A stretch of 64,000 bases of DNA from UBA9655 sp964597045. Its GTDB lineage: Bacteria > Pseudomonadota > Alphaproteobacteria > UBA9655. The notes under the pieces were generated by a model. It saw only the letters and a program-made list of their open reading frames with translations. It searched no databases and was not told the DNA's origin. Both the position numbers and the translations under genes were made by a program. Of this stretch, positions 1 through 7,737 are shown one piece after another; the first letter of the stretch is position 1; each line of letters begins with the position of its first letter. The DNA is taken from the NCBI GenBank assembly GCA_964597045.1, contig CAZQWE010000004.1, positions 186,001 through 250,000 on the forward strand, given 5' to 3'.

Positions 1-49
1 CAGGTTGCTGGATATCGAAGGTAATACCTATGATGGGCTTATCTTTCAT
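1..49 (-). CDS. Partial peptidase C26-like / glutamine amidotransferase-like protein (N-terminus only)
   Basis: The reverse strand from 49 reads MKDKPIIGITFDIQQP and runs off the window edge. PIIGITxD is the usual first strand of class I glutamine amidotransferase-like peptidase C26 proteins (PuuD-type gamma-glutamyl-gamma-aminobutyrate hydrolases). A weak GGAAA ribosome site lies about 8 bases upstream. The gene is divergent from lysK, so positions 50-137 probably hold promoters for both. Only 16 residues are visible, so the family call rests on one short motif. Confidence 0.4.
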   Translation of the reverse strand, partial: MKDKPIIGITFDIQQP

Positions 50-137
50 TGATTTATTTCCGTTTTCTTCCAGTTAAAAGTAGACTATTGTTTAGTCTTC
101 TTTTAAGCATAAGTTGTTCAAATCGTATAGGTATAAA

Positions 138-1700
138 ATGGAAAACTTAATTGAACTCGCGAGTAAATCTCAAGCATGGCCTTTTGAGGAAGCCAAGAAG
201 ATTCTTGGCAGAATAGGGGAGAAGACTCCTGAAAAGGGATTTGTTCTTTTTGAAACCGGATATGGCCCCTCAGGGTTACCCCATATTGGAACCTTTGGGG
301 AAGTTGTAAGGACAACAATGGTTCGCCAGGCTTTTAGCATTTTATCCAATATACCAACAAAACTGTATGCTGTCTCTGATGACATGGATGGTCTGCGGAA
401 AGTTCCTGACAACATTCCCAATCCTGAGATGGTGCGAGAACACCTAGGGAAGCCACTCACGAGGATTCCAGATCCTTTTGGCACCCATGAGAGTTTTGGT
501 CATCACAATAATGCACGTCTTCAATCCTTCCTTGATGCTTTTGGTTTTCAATACGAGTTTATTAGCTCGTCTGAGTGCTATCTTTCAGGTCGTTATGATC
601 CAATGCTTCTTGCTGTTCTTAAGCATTATGATGAAATCATCAATGTCATTCTGCCAACATTAGGTTCAGAGAGACGTGCGACTTATAGCCCGTTCTTGCC
701 AATTGATGCTGAGTCAGGAATCGTTCTTCAGGTACCGGTAATTGAGCGTGATGAAAAGACTGGCACCATTGTTTATAAACGAGAAGATGGAAAACTCATC
801 GAAACACCTGTTACACGGGGGCATTGTAAGCTTCAGTGGAAAGCAGATTGGGGAATGCGGTGGGCTGCATTTGATGTAGATTATGAAATGTCTGGGAAAG
901 ACTTAATCGACTCTGTTAAGCTTTCATCACAAATTTGCCGTATCTTAGGACAAGAGCCACCAGAAGGCTTTAATTATGAACTGTTTCTTGATGTTGATGG
1001 AACAAAAATTTCTAAATCAAAAGGGAATGGTTTAACCATTGAAGAGTGGTTGAAATACGCTCCAGAAGAAAGTCTAGCTTATTATATGTATCAATCACCA
1101 AAAAAAGCAAAACGTCTTTACTTTGATGTGATACCTAGGGCTGTTGATGAGTATCTAAACTTTCTTGAGAAGTTTCAAGAGCAACCGTTAGACCAAAAAC
1201 TCGGTAATCCAGCATGGCACGTCCATAATGGAAAGCCTCCTAAGGAAGAGCTTCCTTTAAGTTTTGGGATCCTTCTTAACCTTGCAAGTGTGACAAACAC
1301 GGAAGATAAGAGCGTATTATGGGGCTTTATTAGTCGTTATGCAAAAAATGCAAACCCAAAGGATATGCCCATGATTGATCGACTTGTTGGATATGCAATT
1401 GCCTATTACCAGAACTTTGTGAAGCCACATAAACACTACAGAACTCCTACTGCTGAAGAGAGGAAGGCTCTCGAAGATTTAGCACAAAGCCTCAAAAGAA
1501 TAGATCCAGACTTAGAATCTATTCAAACAGAAGTATTCGAGGTAGGTAAGCGCCATAAGTATGAAAACCTGAGAGATTGGTTTAAAACGCTCTATCAAGT
1601 TTTGCTTGGGCAAGATGAAGGACCCCGCATGGGTTCATTCATTGAACTTTACGGCGTTAATGAAACGGTAGATCTTATTCAAGCTGCTCTAAAGCGTTAG
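138..1700 (+). CDS. lysK: Lysine--tRNA ligase, class I (archaeal-type)
   Basis: Charges tRNA-Lys with lysine in the cytoplasm. The 520-residue protein has the class I signatures: the HIGH-like site is HIGT in GYGPSGLPHIGTFGE, and the KMSKS-like loop is KISKSKG around residue 294. Class I LysRS replaces the class II enzyme in archaea and in many alphaproteobacteria. I chose the ATG at 138 (MENLIELASKSQ) over an upstream in-frame TTG at 114, because class I LysRS usually begins just before this conserved stretch. The 3' end overlaps the convergent gene by 26 bp. The identification is secure; only the start is slightly uncertain. Confidence 0.95.
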   Translation: MENLIELASKSQAWPFEEAKKILGRIGEKTPEKGFVLFETGYGPSGLPHIGTFGEVVRTTMVRQAFSILSNIPTKLYAVSDDMDGLRKVPDNIPNPEMVREHLGKPLTRIPDPFGTHESFGHHNNARLQSFLDAFGFQYEFISSSECYLSGRYDPMLLAVLKHYDEIINVILPTLGSERRATYSPFLPIDAESGIVLQVPVIERDEKTGTIVYKREDGKLIETPVTRGHCKLQWKADWGMRWAAFDVDYEMSGKDLIDSVKLSSQICRILGQEPPEGFNYELFLDVDGTKISKSKGNGLTIEEWLKYAPEESLAYYMYQSPKKAKRLYFDVIPRAVDEYLNFLEKFQEQPLDQKLGNPAWHVHNGKPPKEELPLSFGILLNLASVTNTEDKSVLWGFISRYAKNANPKDMPMIDRLVGYAIAYYQNFVKPHKHYRTPTAEERKALEDLAQSLKRIDPDLESIQTEVFEVGKRHKYENLRDWFKTLYQVLLGQDEGPRMGSFIELYGVNETVDLIQAALKR

Positions 1701-2886
1701 GATTAATTTCAAATTCTGCAAGTGTTTCATCCGATACAGCTTTACGTATTTTTGACCTCAGTTGGTCGTTATCACTCTTCGTTACTATTTTAAATGTTGG
1801 AGCGATGGGACGATTTACAATCGAGTGATAAGCTTTATCAATTTGTGACAACAGATCGTTTTCTTCACTTATATTAAAGACCATACTTTCATCCTTCTTT
1901 CGTATAGCAAGAAGCTGACGACGTGTATTTATAGCCTCTGACCAATTCATAACATCTAGATGCATCAGATACACTTGTTCACAACTAAGCGCAAGTTGTG
2001 CTGGCGTTAAGCGACCTCCATGAAGAACTCTTTCTAAAACTCGAGTTGCGGCTTTTGAACTATCGCTTTCTGCGATTTGAATAAGAGAATCATCTTTGAT
2101 TGGGGCAGCGTGCTGATATTGCTCCTTCAGGAGGTAAAGAATGGGTTCAGCATAGTGAATATAATTATTAACTATAGAAGAAGAGCCATCCTCTGTCTCA
2201 TTTGGATCGTTATCTTTTAGATATGAGGTAAAACGATCAACATCTAGAGAAAATAAAAAATACCGCATGTCAAGAAAAGGAAGGTAATTTAAGGTGATGG
2301 GATCAATATGGAAGCCATGATTAAGATAATAACGCAACCGGTGAGGATCATCACCTAAATGCTTTTTTCCATCATAATCAGCGCATTGAAGAGTAAGTCT
2401 ATTATAAAATGTACTTTTATTTGCGAGTTGTTGAGCAAATAGTATCACTAAGTCGAGAGCCGTACTTCCAAAGCCTTTTCCTTGGTACTTCTTGTTTATA
2501 CCAATAAAATGTAACGTAAATTTACCATTAATTCCTGGATTATGACTATTTTCAATTAATATAACTTTTCCAATCTCTTTGTCTTTCAAGGACTTAGAGG
2601 CCTTCTTGCTTTTCAATCCTAAATAGTCGACGGGTACTTTGATCAGAAATGTTGTCGTCCGTTCTAAAATTTTAGATTTGGCTTTAATGCTATTTGCACC
2701 ATCGAAACATAAGTATATAGGGGTCTTTAGTTCTAATCCCTCAGGTTTAGAAATGCTCTCATACTTATTTGCTCGAGCATGTGCAAAACCCTTAATAATA
2801 GCTTTAAATTCAGTATTCTTAAGTGGGTCATCTTGTGCAAAACATGAATTACCGATGAATAATAATGAAATAATAAACTTACGCAT
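1675..2886 (-). CDS. Secreted protein with a GNAT acetyltransferase-like domain
   Basis: A 403-residue protein of unknown function. It begins MRKFIISLLFIGNSCFA, a typical signal peptide with a cleavage site before QDD. Around residues 140-200 it has a GNAT acetyl-CoA-binding pattern, YQGKGFGSTAL (motif A, Q-x-x-G-x-G), followed by a YYLNHGF segment like the end of GNAT motif B. The remaining ~200 C-terminal residues are helical-looking and unrecognised. I chose the ATG at 2886, preceded by TAAGG, over a TTG at 2904. GNAT enzymes normally need cytoplasmic acetyl-CoA, so a signal peptide is unusual. It could be an exported factor acting in a host, or a non-enzymatic derivative. Confidence 0.6.
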   Translation of the reverse strand: MRKFIISLLFIGNSCFAQDDPLKNTEFKAIIKGFAHARANKYESISKPEGLELKTPIYLCFDGANSIKAKSKILERTTTFLIKVPVDYLGLKSKKASKSLKDKEIGKVILIENSHNPGINGKFTLHFIGINKKYQGKGFGSTALDLVILFAQQLANKSTFYNRLTLQCADYDGKKHLGDDPHRLRYYLNHGFHIDPITLNYLPFLDMRYFLFSLDVDRFTSYLKDNDPNETEDGSSSIVNNYIHYAEPILYLLKEQYQHAAPIKDDSLIQIAESDSSKAATRVLERVLHGGRLTPAQLALSCEQVYLMHLDVMNWSEAINTRRQLLAIRKKDESMVFNISEENDLLSQIDKAYHSIVNRPIAPTFKIVTKSDNDQLRSKIRKAVSDETLAEFEINPNALEQLE

Positions 2887-3039
2887 AACAAACAACCTTA
2901 CCAATAAACAATACGCTTTATATAGACAAACGAATATAAGTTGTCAAAGGAATTTTTTTTAAAAGTATAATATGAAAAATATAACTAATGATATTTTAAT
3001 ATAAATGTGGCATAATATATAATATAGGGGGAGTATATT

Positions 3040-3981
3040 ATGTTAATACAAAGAGCCATGGTTGGCTATTATTTACTTACAAAGCAATATGAAACTCTAT
3101 TTTACTATCTCCTTAAAGAAAGCAAAAAGAGTACGCAGACTGAGCTCGACTACCAAAACATGCGTAAGTATGTAAACCTAGGCTCCCAGATACTACGCCG
3201 AATGCAATCCCCTCCAAATAATGTTACCATTACGAAAGAAGCACTTGGCGGTATTCCTTGTCTTCATGCCATCCCCTCAACTTCTCCAAAAAGAACCATC
3301 TTCTATCTTCATGGTGGATCATTTATCGTCAGGCTTGAGAGTACTTCTCATGAAACAATTATCGGCCATCTTGCTGAGGCTTGTGAAGCTGAGGTCTGGG
3401 CGCTTGATTATAGGATCGCACCAGAAGATGCTATGCCTGCAGCGCTCGATGATACGTATTATTCATTCTTGTCTCTATTAGACACTGGCGTGGATCCTGA
3501 AAAGGTTTTTGTCATTGGCGATTCAGCTGGAGGCTATCTTACTCTCGCATTGATGCTTGAGCTCAGAGACACGGGTCAGCCATTCCCTAAAGCAGCGGTT
3601 GCGTTGTCTCCTGTTACAGGAGCAGATACGCGTTCAGGTTCCTATCTCAATAATCAGGATAAGGATCCATTCCTGACACTCACTCAAATTGATTATATTG
3701 GTCCAATCGTCTTTGGAACTTCCTGTTGTAACTATCCTGAGGCTCCATTGCATAGAGAGCTCAATGATCTTCCACCCATGCTCATTATGGTTGGGGGAAA
3801 TGAAATCCTGTATGATGATAGTGTGCTTTTTGCTGAAAAGGCAAAAGCAGCTGGTGTTGATGTGACCTTAGATATTAATGATGGAATGTTCCATGCTTAT
3901 CCCATTTTTATTGACATCATTCCTCAGGCAAAGGAAGGATTTGATAAGATTGTAAGTTATGTGAAGGAACATACTGTTTAA
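3040..3981 (+). CDS. Alpha/beta hydrolase, HSL/type IV esterase family
   Basis: A 313-residue carboxylesterase or lipase of the hormone-sensitive-lipase family, hydrolysing short acyl esters. The oxyanion-hole motif HGGSF lies near residue 91 and the nucleophile motif GDSAGG near residue 161. The acid residue falls in the EILYDDS segment and the catalytic histidine in GMFHAYP near the C-terminus, the usual family order. There is no signal peptide, so it is probably cytoplasmic. A strong GGGGAG ribosome site precedes the ATG, and AT-rich sequence with TATAAT-like hexamers lies just upstream. The physiological substrate cannot be read from the sequence. Confidence 0.85.
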   Translation: MLIQRAMVGYYLLTKQYETLFYYLLKESKKSTQTELDYQNMRKYVNLGSQILRRMQSPPNNVTITKEALGGIPCLHAIPSTSPKRTIFYLHGGSFIVRLESTSHETIIGHLAEACEAEVWALDYRIAPEDAMPAALDDTYYSFLSLLDTGVDPEKVFVIGDSAGGYLTLALMLELRDTGQPFPKAAVALSPVTGADTRSGSYLNNQDKDPFLTLTQIDYIGPIVFGTSCCNYPEAPLHRELNDLPPMLIMVGGNEILYDDSVLFAEKAKAAGVDVTLDINDGMFHAYPIFIDIIPQAKEGFDKIVSYVKEHTV

Positions 3982-4035
3982 TTGAGACTCTTTTGCTAAT
4001 GACATTTAATCATCCCCAGAGTAAGACTATGATGG

Positions 4036-4389
4036 ATGAAACAAGATGAAACTAAAGTATTAACAGCCCTTATTCGTGGATTTTTTCGAAAGTGTCCTCG
4101 CTGTGGAGAAGGGCGACTTTTTGAAGGTTATTTAACCCCTAAAAAGGAATGTAATGTTTGTCAGCTTGAGTTTGAATCCTTAAGGGCGGATGACGGGCCG
4201 GCATACATTACGATGGGTCTAGTCTGTCTGTTCGTCGTTCCCTTTTTTTTTATCTTTCAAGCAAGGTATGATCCGTCAATGGGGCTGGCTCTCTTTATCA
4301 GCATACCCCTAACAATAGGCATCATTCTAGGGTTACTTCCTCTCATAAAGGGGGCCTTTATGGCAGCCCTTTGGAAGAGTAAAGCTTAA
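4036..4389 (+). CDS. DUF983 family membrane protein
   Basis: A 117-residue protein with two CxxC pairs at its N-terminus (CPRC and CNVC), resembling a zinc ribbon, and the conserved DDGPAYI segment. Two predicted membrane helices follow (MGLVCLFVVPFFFIF and LALFISIPLTIGII). This arrangement is characteristic of the DUF983 family, common in alphaproteobacteria and of unknown function. Three ATGs cluster at 4029-4038, but only the one at 4036 is in frame. Its stop overlaps the stop region of the convergent trhO gene by 4 bp. Confidence 0.8.
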   Translation: MKQDETKVLTALIRGFFRKCPRCGEGRLFEGYLTPKKECNVCQLEFESLRADDGPAYITMGLVCLFVVPFFFIFQARYDPSMGLALFISIPLTIGIILGLLPLIKGAFMAALWKSKA

Positions 4390-5291
4390 GCCATTACTGC
4401 GCCAATATGCTTTTGTCCACGCTTTTTAGCTAGGTCTTCTTGATGTTGACGATTTCTTGCACTTTTCACTCTTTGTGGTGTCAATTCTTCATAACAGTGA
4501 GGGCAGGAAACACCCCGTTCATATTTTGATGAGGTTTTGTCATCTTCTGATATGGGATGTCTGCAACCATGGCACATTTCGTGTTCGCCCAGATCAAGTC
4601 CGTGCTTAACAGCTATTCTTCTATCAAAAACGAAACACTCCCCTTTCCACAGACTCTCCTCAGGGGGGATTTGTTCTAAATATTTCAAGATGCCTCCCTT
4701 CAGATGATAGACTTCTTCAAAGCCTTGAGAGAGCATGTAAGAGGAGGCCTTTTCGCATCGAATCCCTCCCGTACAGCACATGGCGATTTTTTTTACCTTT
4801 GTTTTATCCAATGTTTTGACAAACTCAGGAAACTCCGTAAACGAATGAGTCTTTGGGTTAATCGCCCCTTTAAATGTACCAATTTCAACCTCGTAATCAT
4901 TACGCGTATCAATCAACAAAACATCAGGATCTGAGATAAGCCTATTCCAGTCTAATGGATCCACATATGATCCAACGGTTTCATTTGGATTGACGGGTAC
5001 TCCTAAGGTTACGATCTCCTTTTTTAACCGAATCTTCATTCTATGAAAGGGCATCTCCTGTGCCCATGATTCTTTGTACTCCAGATTTTTGAATCTTGTT
5101 TCGAGGGTTTCTTTGAGCTTATGGATTGCCTCTCTGCTTCCTGCAACAGTACCATTGATACCTTCTTCCGCAAGGAGAAGTATTCCTTTGAGACTCAATT
5201 CATCACAAAGAGATTTTAATCTCTTCTGCCAATCCCTAAAATCAGGGAGAGGTGTAAATTCATATAGGGCTGCGACAATAATTTGGGTCAT
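4386..5291 (-). CDS. trhO: tRNA uridine(34) hydroxylase, rhodanese family (TrhO/YceA)
   Basis: The 301-residue protein matches the UPF0176/TrhO family, which hydroxylates uridine 34 of tRNAs to 5-hydroxyuridine using oxygen. It starts MTQIIVAALYEF, the usual family N-terminus, so I place the start at 5291 rather than at the longer ORF start at 5372. A central rhodanese domain carries the active-site loop CCTGGIRCEKA near residue 173. The C-terminal part has cysteine pairs (CHGC and CPHC) suggesting a metal site. It is convergent with the DUF983 gene. Confidence 0.92.
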   Translation of the reverse strand: MTQIIVAALYEFTPLPDFRDWQKRLKSLCDELSLKGILLLAEEGINGTVAGSREAIHKLKETLETRFKNLEYKESWAQEMPFHRMKIRLKKEIVTLGVPVNPNETVGSYVDPLDWNRLISDPDVLLIDTRNDYEVEIGTFKGAINPKTHSFTEFPEFVKTLDKTKVKKIAMCCTGGIRCEKASSYMLSQGFEEVYHLKGGILKYLEQIPPEESLWKGECFVFDRRIAVKHGLDLGEHEMCHGCRHPISEDDKTSSKYERGVSCPHCYEELTPQRVKSARNRQHQEDLAKKRGQKHIGAVMA

Positions 5292-5464
5292 GCTCTTTTC
5301 TACACAAGAAAGGCTTGCAAAAGCAAGAAGAAACAATGGAGAACTCTTATGGAGAGCATTGCATACCCCCATATACTATGATATAAAACTATAGTTTAAA
5401 ACGAGGTATAGTACTGTGGCGCATACCAGTTTTACATTATCAGTAGCCACCTAAGGAATAAAAA

Positions 5465-6367
5465 ATGAAAACTTCACTTTTAAGAACCGTAAGTTTAGTT
5501 GCCTTCTTGGGCATGACAGCACCTGCAATGGCTGCAGATCCCGTTGTCGCTGAAGTTGATGGTCAAAAATATACTTATTCACAAGTTATGGAACTTAAAA
5601 ACGCTTTACCAAAGCAAGCACAATCATTTCCTGATGAAAAATTATTTCCAATACTTGTGAATGAAATGGTCGATAATTACTTGATTAAGAAAGCCGCAGA
5701 AGCCTCAGGTGTTGCAACAACACCAGATGTTGAAAAGAACATAGCAAAAGCAAAAGAAGATATTATTGCTCAGGCCTATTTACTCAGCAAAGTTAAGGAT
5801 AAAATTACAGATGAAGCAGTAAAAGCAAAATTTGATAAGGTTATCAAGGAAATGCCACAGCAAAAAGAAGCCCATGTGCGTCATATTGTTGTCGAAAAAC
5901 CTGAAGATGCTAAAGCTGTTATTAAAGCTCTGAAGAACAAAGGTGATTTTAAAAAACTAGCTCAATCGAAGTCAAAAGATACAACCGCTTCAGAGGGTGG
6001 TGAACTCGGGTGGATCAATAAAGGAGATCCTCAACTTCCTCAAAACCTAAGCGATGCCATATTTGCTTTAAAACCAGGAACATTTAGTGAAGAGCCCATT
6101 AAAACAGATTATGGTTGGCATGTTATTTTTGTTGAAGAAATTCGCGATGCCAAACCACCAAAGTTTGAAGAAGTCAAGAATGAGCTTAAAACACTTATGA
6201 CTCAAGAAGCTATTCTTTCCCTTGTAAAGGAGCTTCGGAAAACAGCAAATATAAAGCTCTTTGATAAGGATGGTAAGCCACTTCCACTCGAGCCAGAGAA
6301 AAAACCAGAAGCACCGGCTGCTCCAGCAACACCGGCTGCACCTGCGGCTCCATCCGAAAAAAAATAA
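5465..6367 (+). CDS. Periplasmic peptidyl-prolyl cis-trans isomerase (parvulin/SurA-like)
   Basis: A 300-residue exported foldase. The signal peptide ends at APAMA-A. A SurA-type helical N-terminal region follows (VAEVDGQKYTYSQV), then a parvulin rotamase domain at about residues 135-235 with typical HVRHIVV, GGELGWI and GWHVIFVEE segments. The C-terminal 25 residues are a low-complexity Pro/Ala/Glu tail. It probably helps fold outer-membrane or periplasmic proteins. A good AAGGA site lies upstream, and a strong terminator follows at 6390-6421, so it looks monocistronic. Confidence 0.9.
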   Translation: MKTSLLRTVSLVAFLGMTAPAMAADPVVAEVDGQKYTYSQVMELKNALPKQAQSFPDEKLFPILVNEMVDNYLIKKAAEASGVATTPDVEKNIAKAKEDIIAQAYLLSKVKDKITDEAVKAKFDKVIKEMPQQKEAHVRHIVVEKPEDAKAVIKALKNKGDFKKLAQSKSKDTTASEGGELGWINKGDPQLPQNLSDAIFALKPGTFSEEPIKTDYGWHVIFVEEIRDAKPPKFEEVKNELKTLMTQEAILSLVKELRKTANIKLFDKDGKPLPLEPEKKPEAPAAPATPAAPAAPSEKK

Positions 6368-6389
6368 TAGAGCCATATTAAAGTCAAAC

Positions 6390-6421
6390 AAAGGGCGTCA
6401 GTGCAAAGACGCCCTTTTTTG
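6390..6421 (+). terminator. Rho-independent terminator of the parvulin gene
   Basis: A perfect 10-bp stem, AAAGGGCGTC pairing with GACGCCCTTT around an 8-base loop, runs straight into a run of T. It lies 22 bases after the parvulin stop codon. Confidence 0.9.
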
Positions 6422-6490
6422 TTGATTTAACTTGATTTTAATAATTATGAGACAAGATATCATTAAAAGTTAACTGAATACTGGCTAGAT

Positions 6491-6793
6491 ATGCATAACA
6501 AATTATCTTTGTTCTCTATCGTTTTTCTTCTGTTGCAATCGAATCTTAACGCCACAAATTTATGCATCGAATATCCTGGGGCGTCGTGTGCTTGTGGAAA
6601 ACCTTCCCTAACACCAACAAGTAAATTCAGCAATTGGGTTGTGTATTGTGAAGTGGATATTAATACGATCAAGGACCCCGGTGTAAGAGCACGCGCAAAG
6701 CGCACTTTAGGAAAAGGCTTTTTTGGAAAAAACCCAGAAGAAGTCCTTTCTCGCTGTAAACCAGAATGTTTTTCTTATAATCCCAAAAGATAA
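6491..6793 (+). CDS. Small cysteine-rich secreted protein, unknown function
   Basis: I do not recognise this 100-residue protein. It begins with a convincing signal peptide (MHNKLSLFSIVFLLLQSNLNA). The mature part has six cysteines (in NLCIEY, SCACGK, VYCEV, SRCKPECF), which suggests disulfide bonding outside the cytoplasm. There is no clear ribosome site, which lowers confidence. It ends 1 bp before the stop of the convergent lipoprotein gene. Confidence 0.55.
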   Translation: MHNKLSLFSIVFLLLQSNLNATNLCIEYPGASCACGKPSLTPTSKFSNWVVYCEVDINTIKDPGVRARAKRTLGKGFFGKNPEEVLSRCKPECFSYNPKR

Positions 6794-6794
6794 A

Positions 6795-7289
6795 TTAGAA
6801 CTGCTGCTTCTCTAAGAATATGCTTTTCCCAACTTTATCGAAGAATATTTGATAGAATTTAGGGTCTTCAACTGTACGTACAGTGTCAACACCACCACGG
6901 TTATTCATGACCTTTTCTTGAAAGTTTGTTCTAACTCTTGTTGAGTTTCCAACAGTTTTAACATTTGCCGTTGCATCTATAATTGCATTTTTTCCCCAAG
7001 CAGCGTTGGCTCCAAACATCATTGTTTGAAAGAAAGCTTCATTCCTGTCTTCCACATCTACTTCTCGAGTTGCAGCAACTAGCCCGACTTGCGGAACAAC
7101 ATTCTTAACCATGAATCCTTGATCTTGGAAAGCTTCGACCACAGCACTCATAACAGCGTCTGTTTTATTCGTATCAAATGAACGCGTTTGGAATTCCCTA
7201 ACTTCCAATTGGGTTTTGAGAGGTTGTTGTGGCTTCATTTGACAAGCAACAAGAAGAGTTGAAAACCCAAGTGCTATGTATTTTTTCAT
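6795..7289 (-). CDS. Putative lipoprotein
   Basis: A 164-residue predicted lipoprotein. MKKYIALGFSTLLVAC is a signal sequence with lipobox LVAC. The mature part has the pattern QTRSFDTNKTDAVMSAVV and GFMVKNVVPQVGLVAA, seen in a broad set of bacterial outer-envelope lipoproteins without known function. Three consecutive ATGs occur (7295, 7292, 7289). The AGGGG ribosome site overlapping the upstream gene's UAG is best spaced, 7 bases, for the third, so I chose 7289. It is the last gene of the secA-OmlA-like run and is probably translationally coupled to it. Confidence 0.75.
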   Translation of the reverse strand: MKKYIALGFSTLLVACQMKPQQPLKTQLEVREFQTRSFDTNKTDAVMSAVVEAFQDQGFMVKNVVPQVGLVAATREVDVEDRNEAFFQTMMFGANAAWGKNAIIDATANVKTVGNSTRVRTNFQEKVMNNRGGVDTVRTVEDPKFYQIFFDKVGKSIFLEKQQF

Positions 7290-7299
7290 CATCATGCCC

Positions 7300-7707
7300 C
7301 TAGAATTTGCTTTGATGATAATTGATTGAACTGACGCGACGAGAAGGATCAAACTTAATCATAACCGTAAGTGTTCTTTGTGTTGTTTCATAAGCTCCAG
7401 CACCTTTGTGAGCGCCTATCAAACCCAAAAGAGTTCCCCCTCCAGAACTTGCTGAATAAGCACTATCCGTCGCAATTTTATCATACACCCATGTTTCGCA
7501 ACCGTTATCATTTGTGACAATATTCGGGGATCCTAATGCAGCCACAACTTGTTCCTGCGGCATTCCTTGGCGAACAGAGGATTGAACATTTCCAAGTGAA
7601 AAGGTTGATGGTCCACTTGAGACATCTTGTCTATGTTCGGAAGCAGACATACAGGCTGTGAGGAAAGTTGCTGACAGAGAAAGGGTTACTAACTGTTTAA
7701 TATTCAT
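7300..7707 (-). CDS. SmpA/OmlA-domain (BamE-like) lipoprotein
   Basis: A 135-residue protein with signal and lipobox (MNIKQLVTL... LTAC). The segment VRQGMPQEQVVAALGSP followed by ETWVYDK is the core of the SmpA/OmlA domain, found in BamE and related outer-membrane assembly or integrity lipoproteins. BamE proper is usually shorter and lacks the Gly-rich insert near residue 90 (SSGGGTLLGLIGAHKGAG), so this may be a paralogue. The ATG at 7707 follows an AAGGAG site and replaces a longer ORF start at 7737. It lies 30 bp after secA on the same strand. Confidence 0.75.
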   Translation of the reverse strand: MNIKQLVTLSLSATFLTACMSASEHRQDVSSGPSTFSLGNVQSSVRQGMPQEQVVAALGSPNIVTNDNGCETWVYDKIATDSAYSASSGGGTLLGLIGAHKGAGAYETTQRTLTVMIKFDPSRRVSSINYHQSKF

Positions 7708-7737
7708 ATGATACTCCTTAATTACAAATTCCTGCAT

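Noticed and set aside
5385..5400. 12-bp palindrome AAACTATAGTTT between trhO and the parvulin gene
   Set aside because: It is AT-rich and could arise by chance, with no second copy or known operator match.
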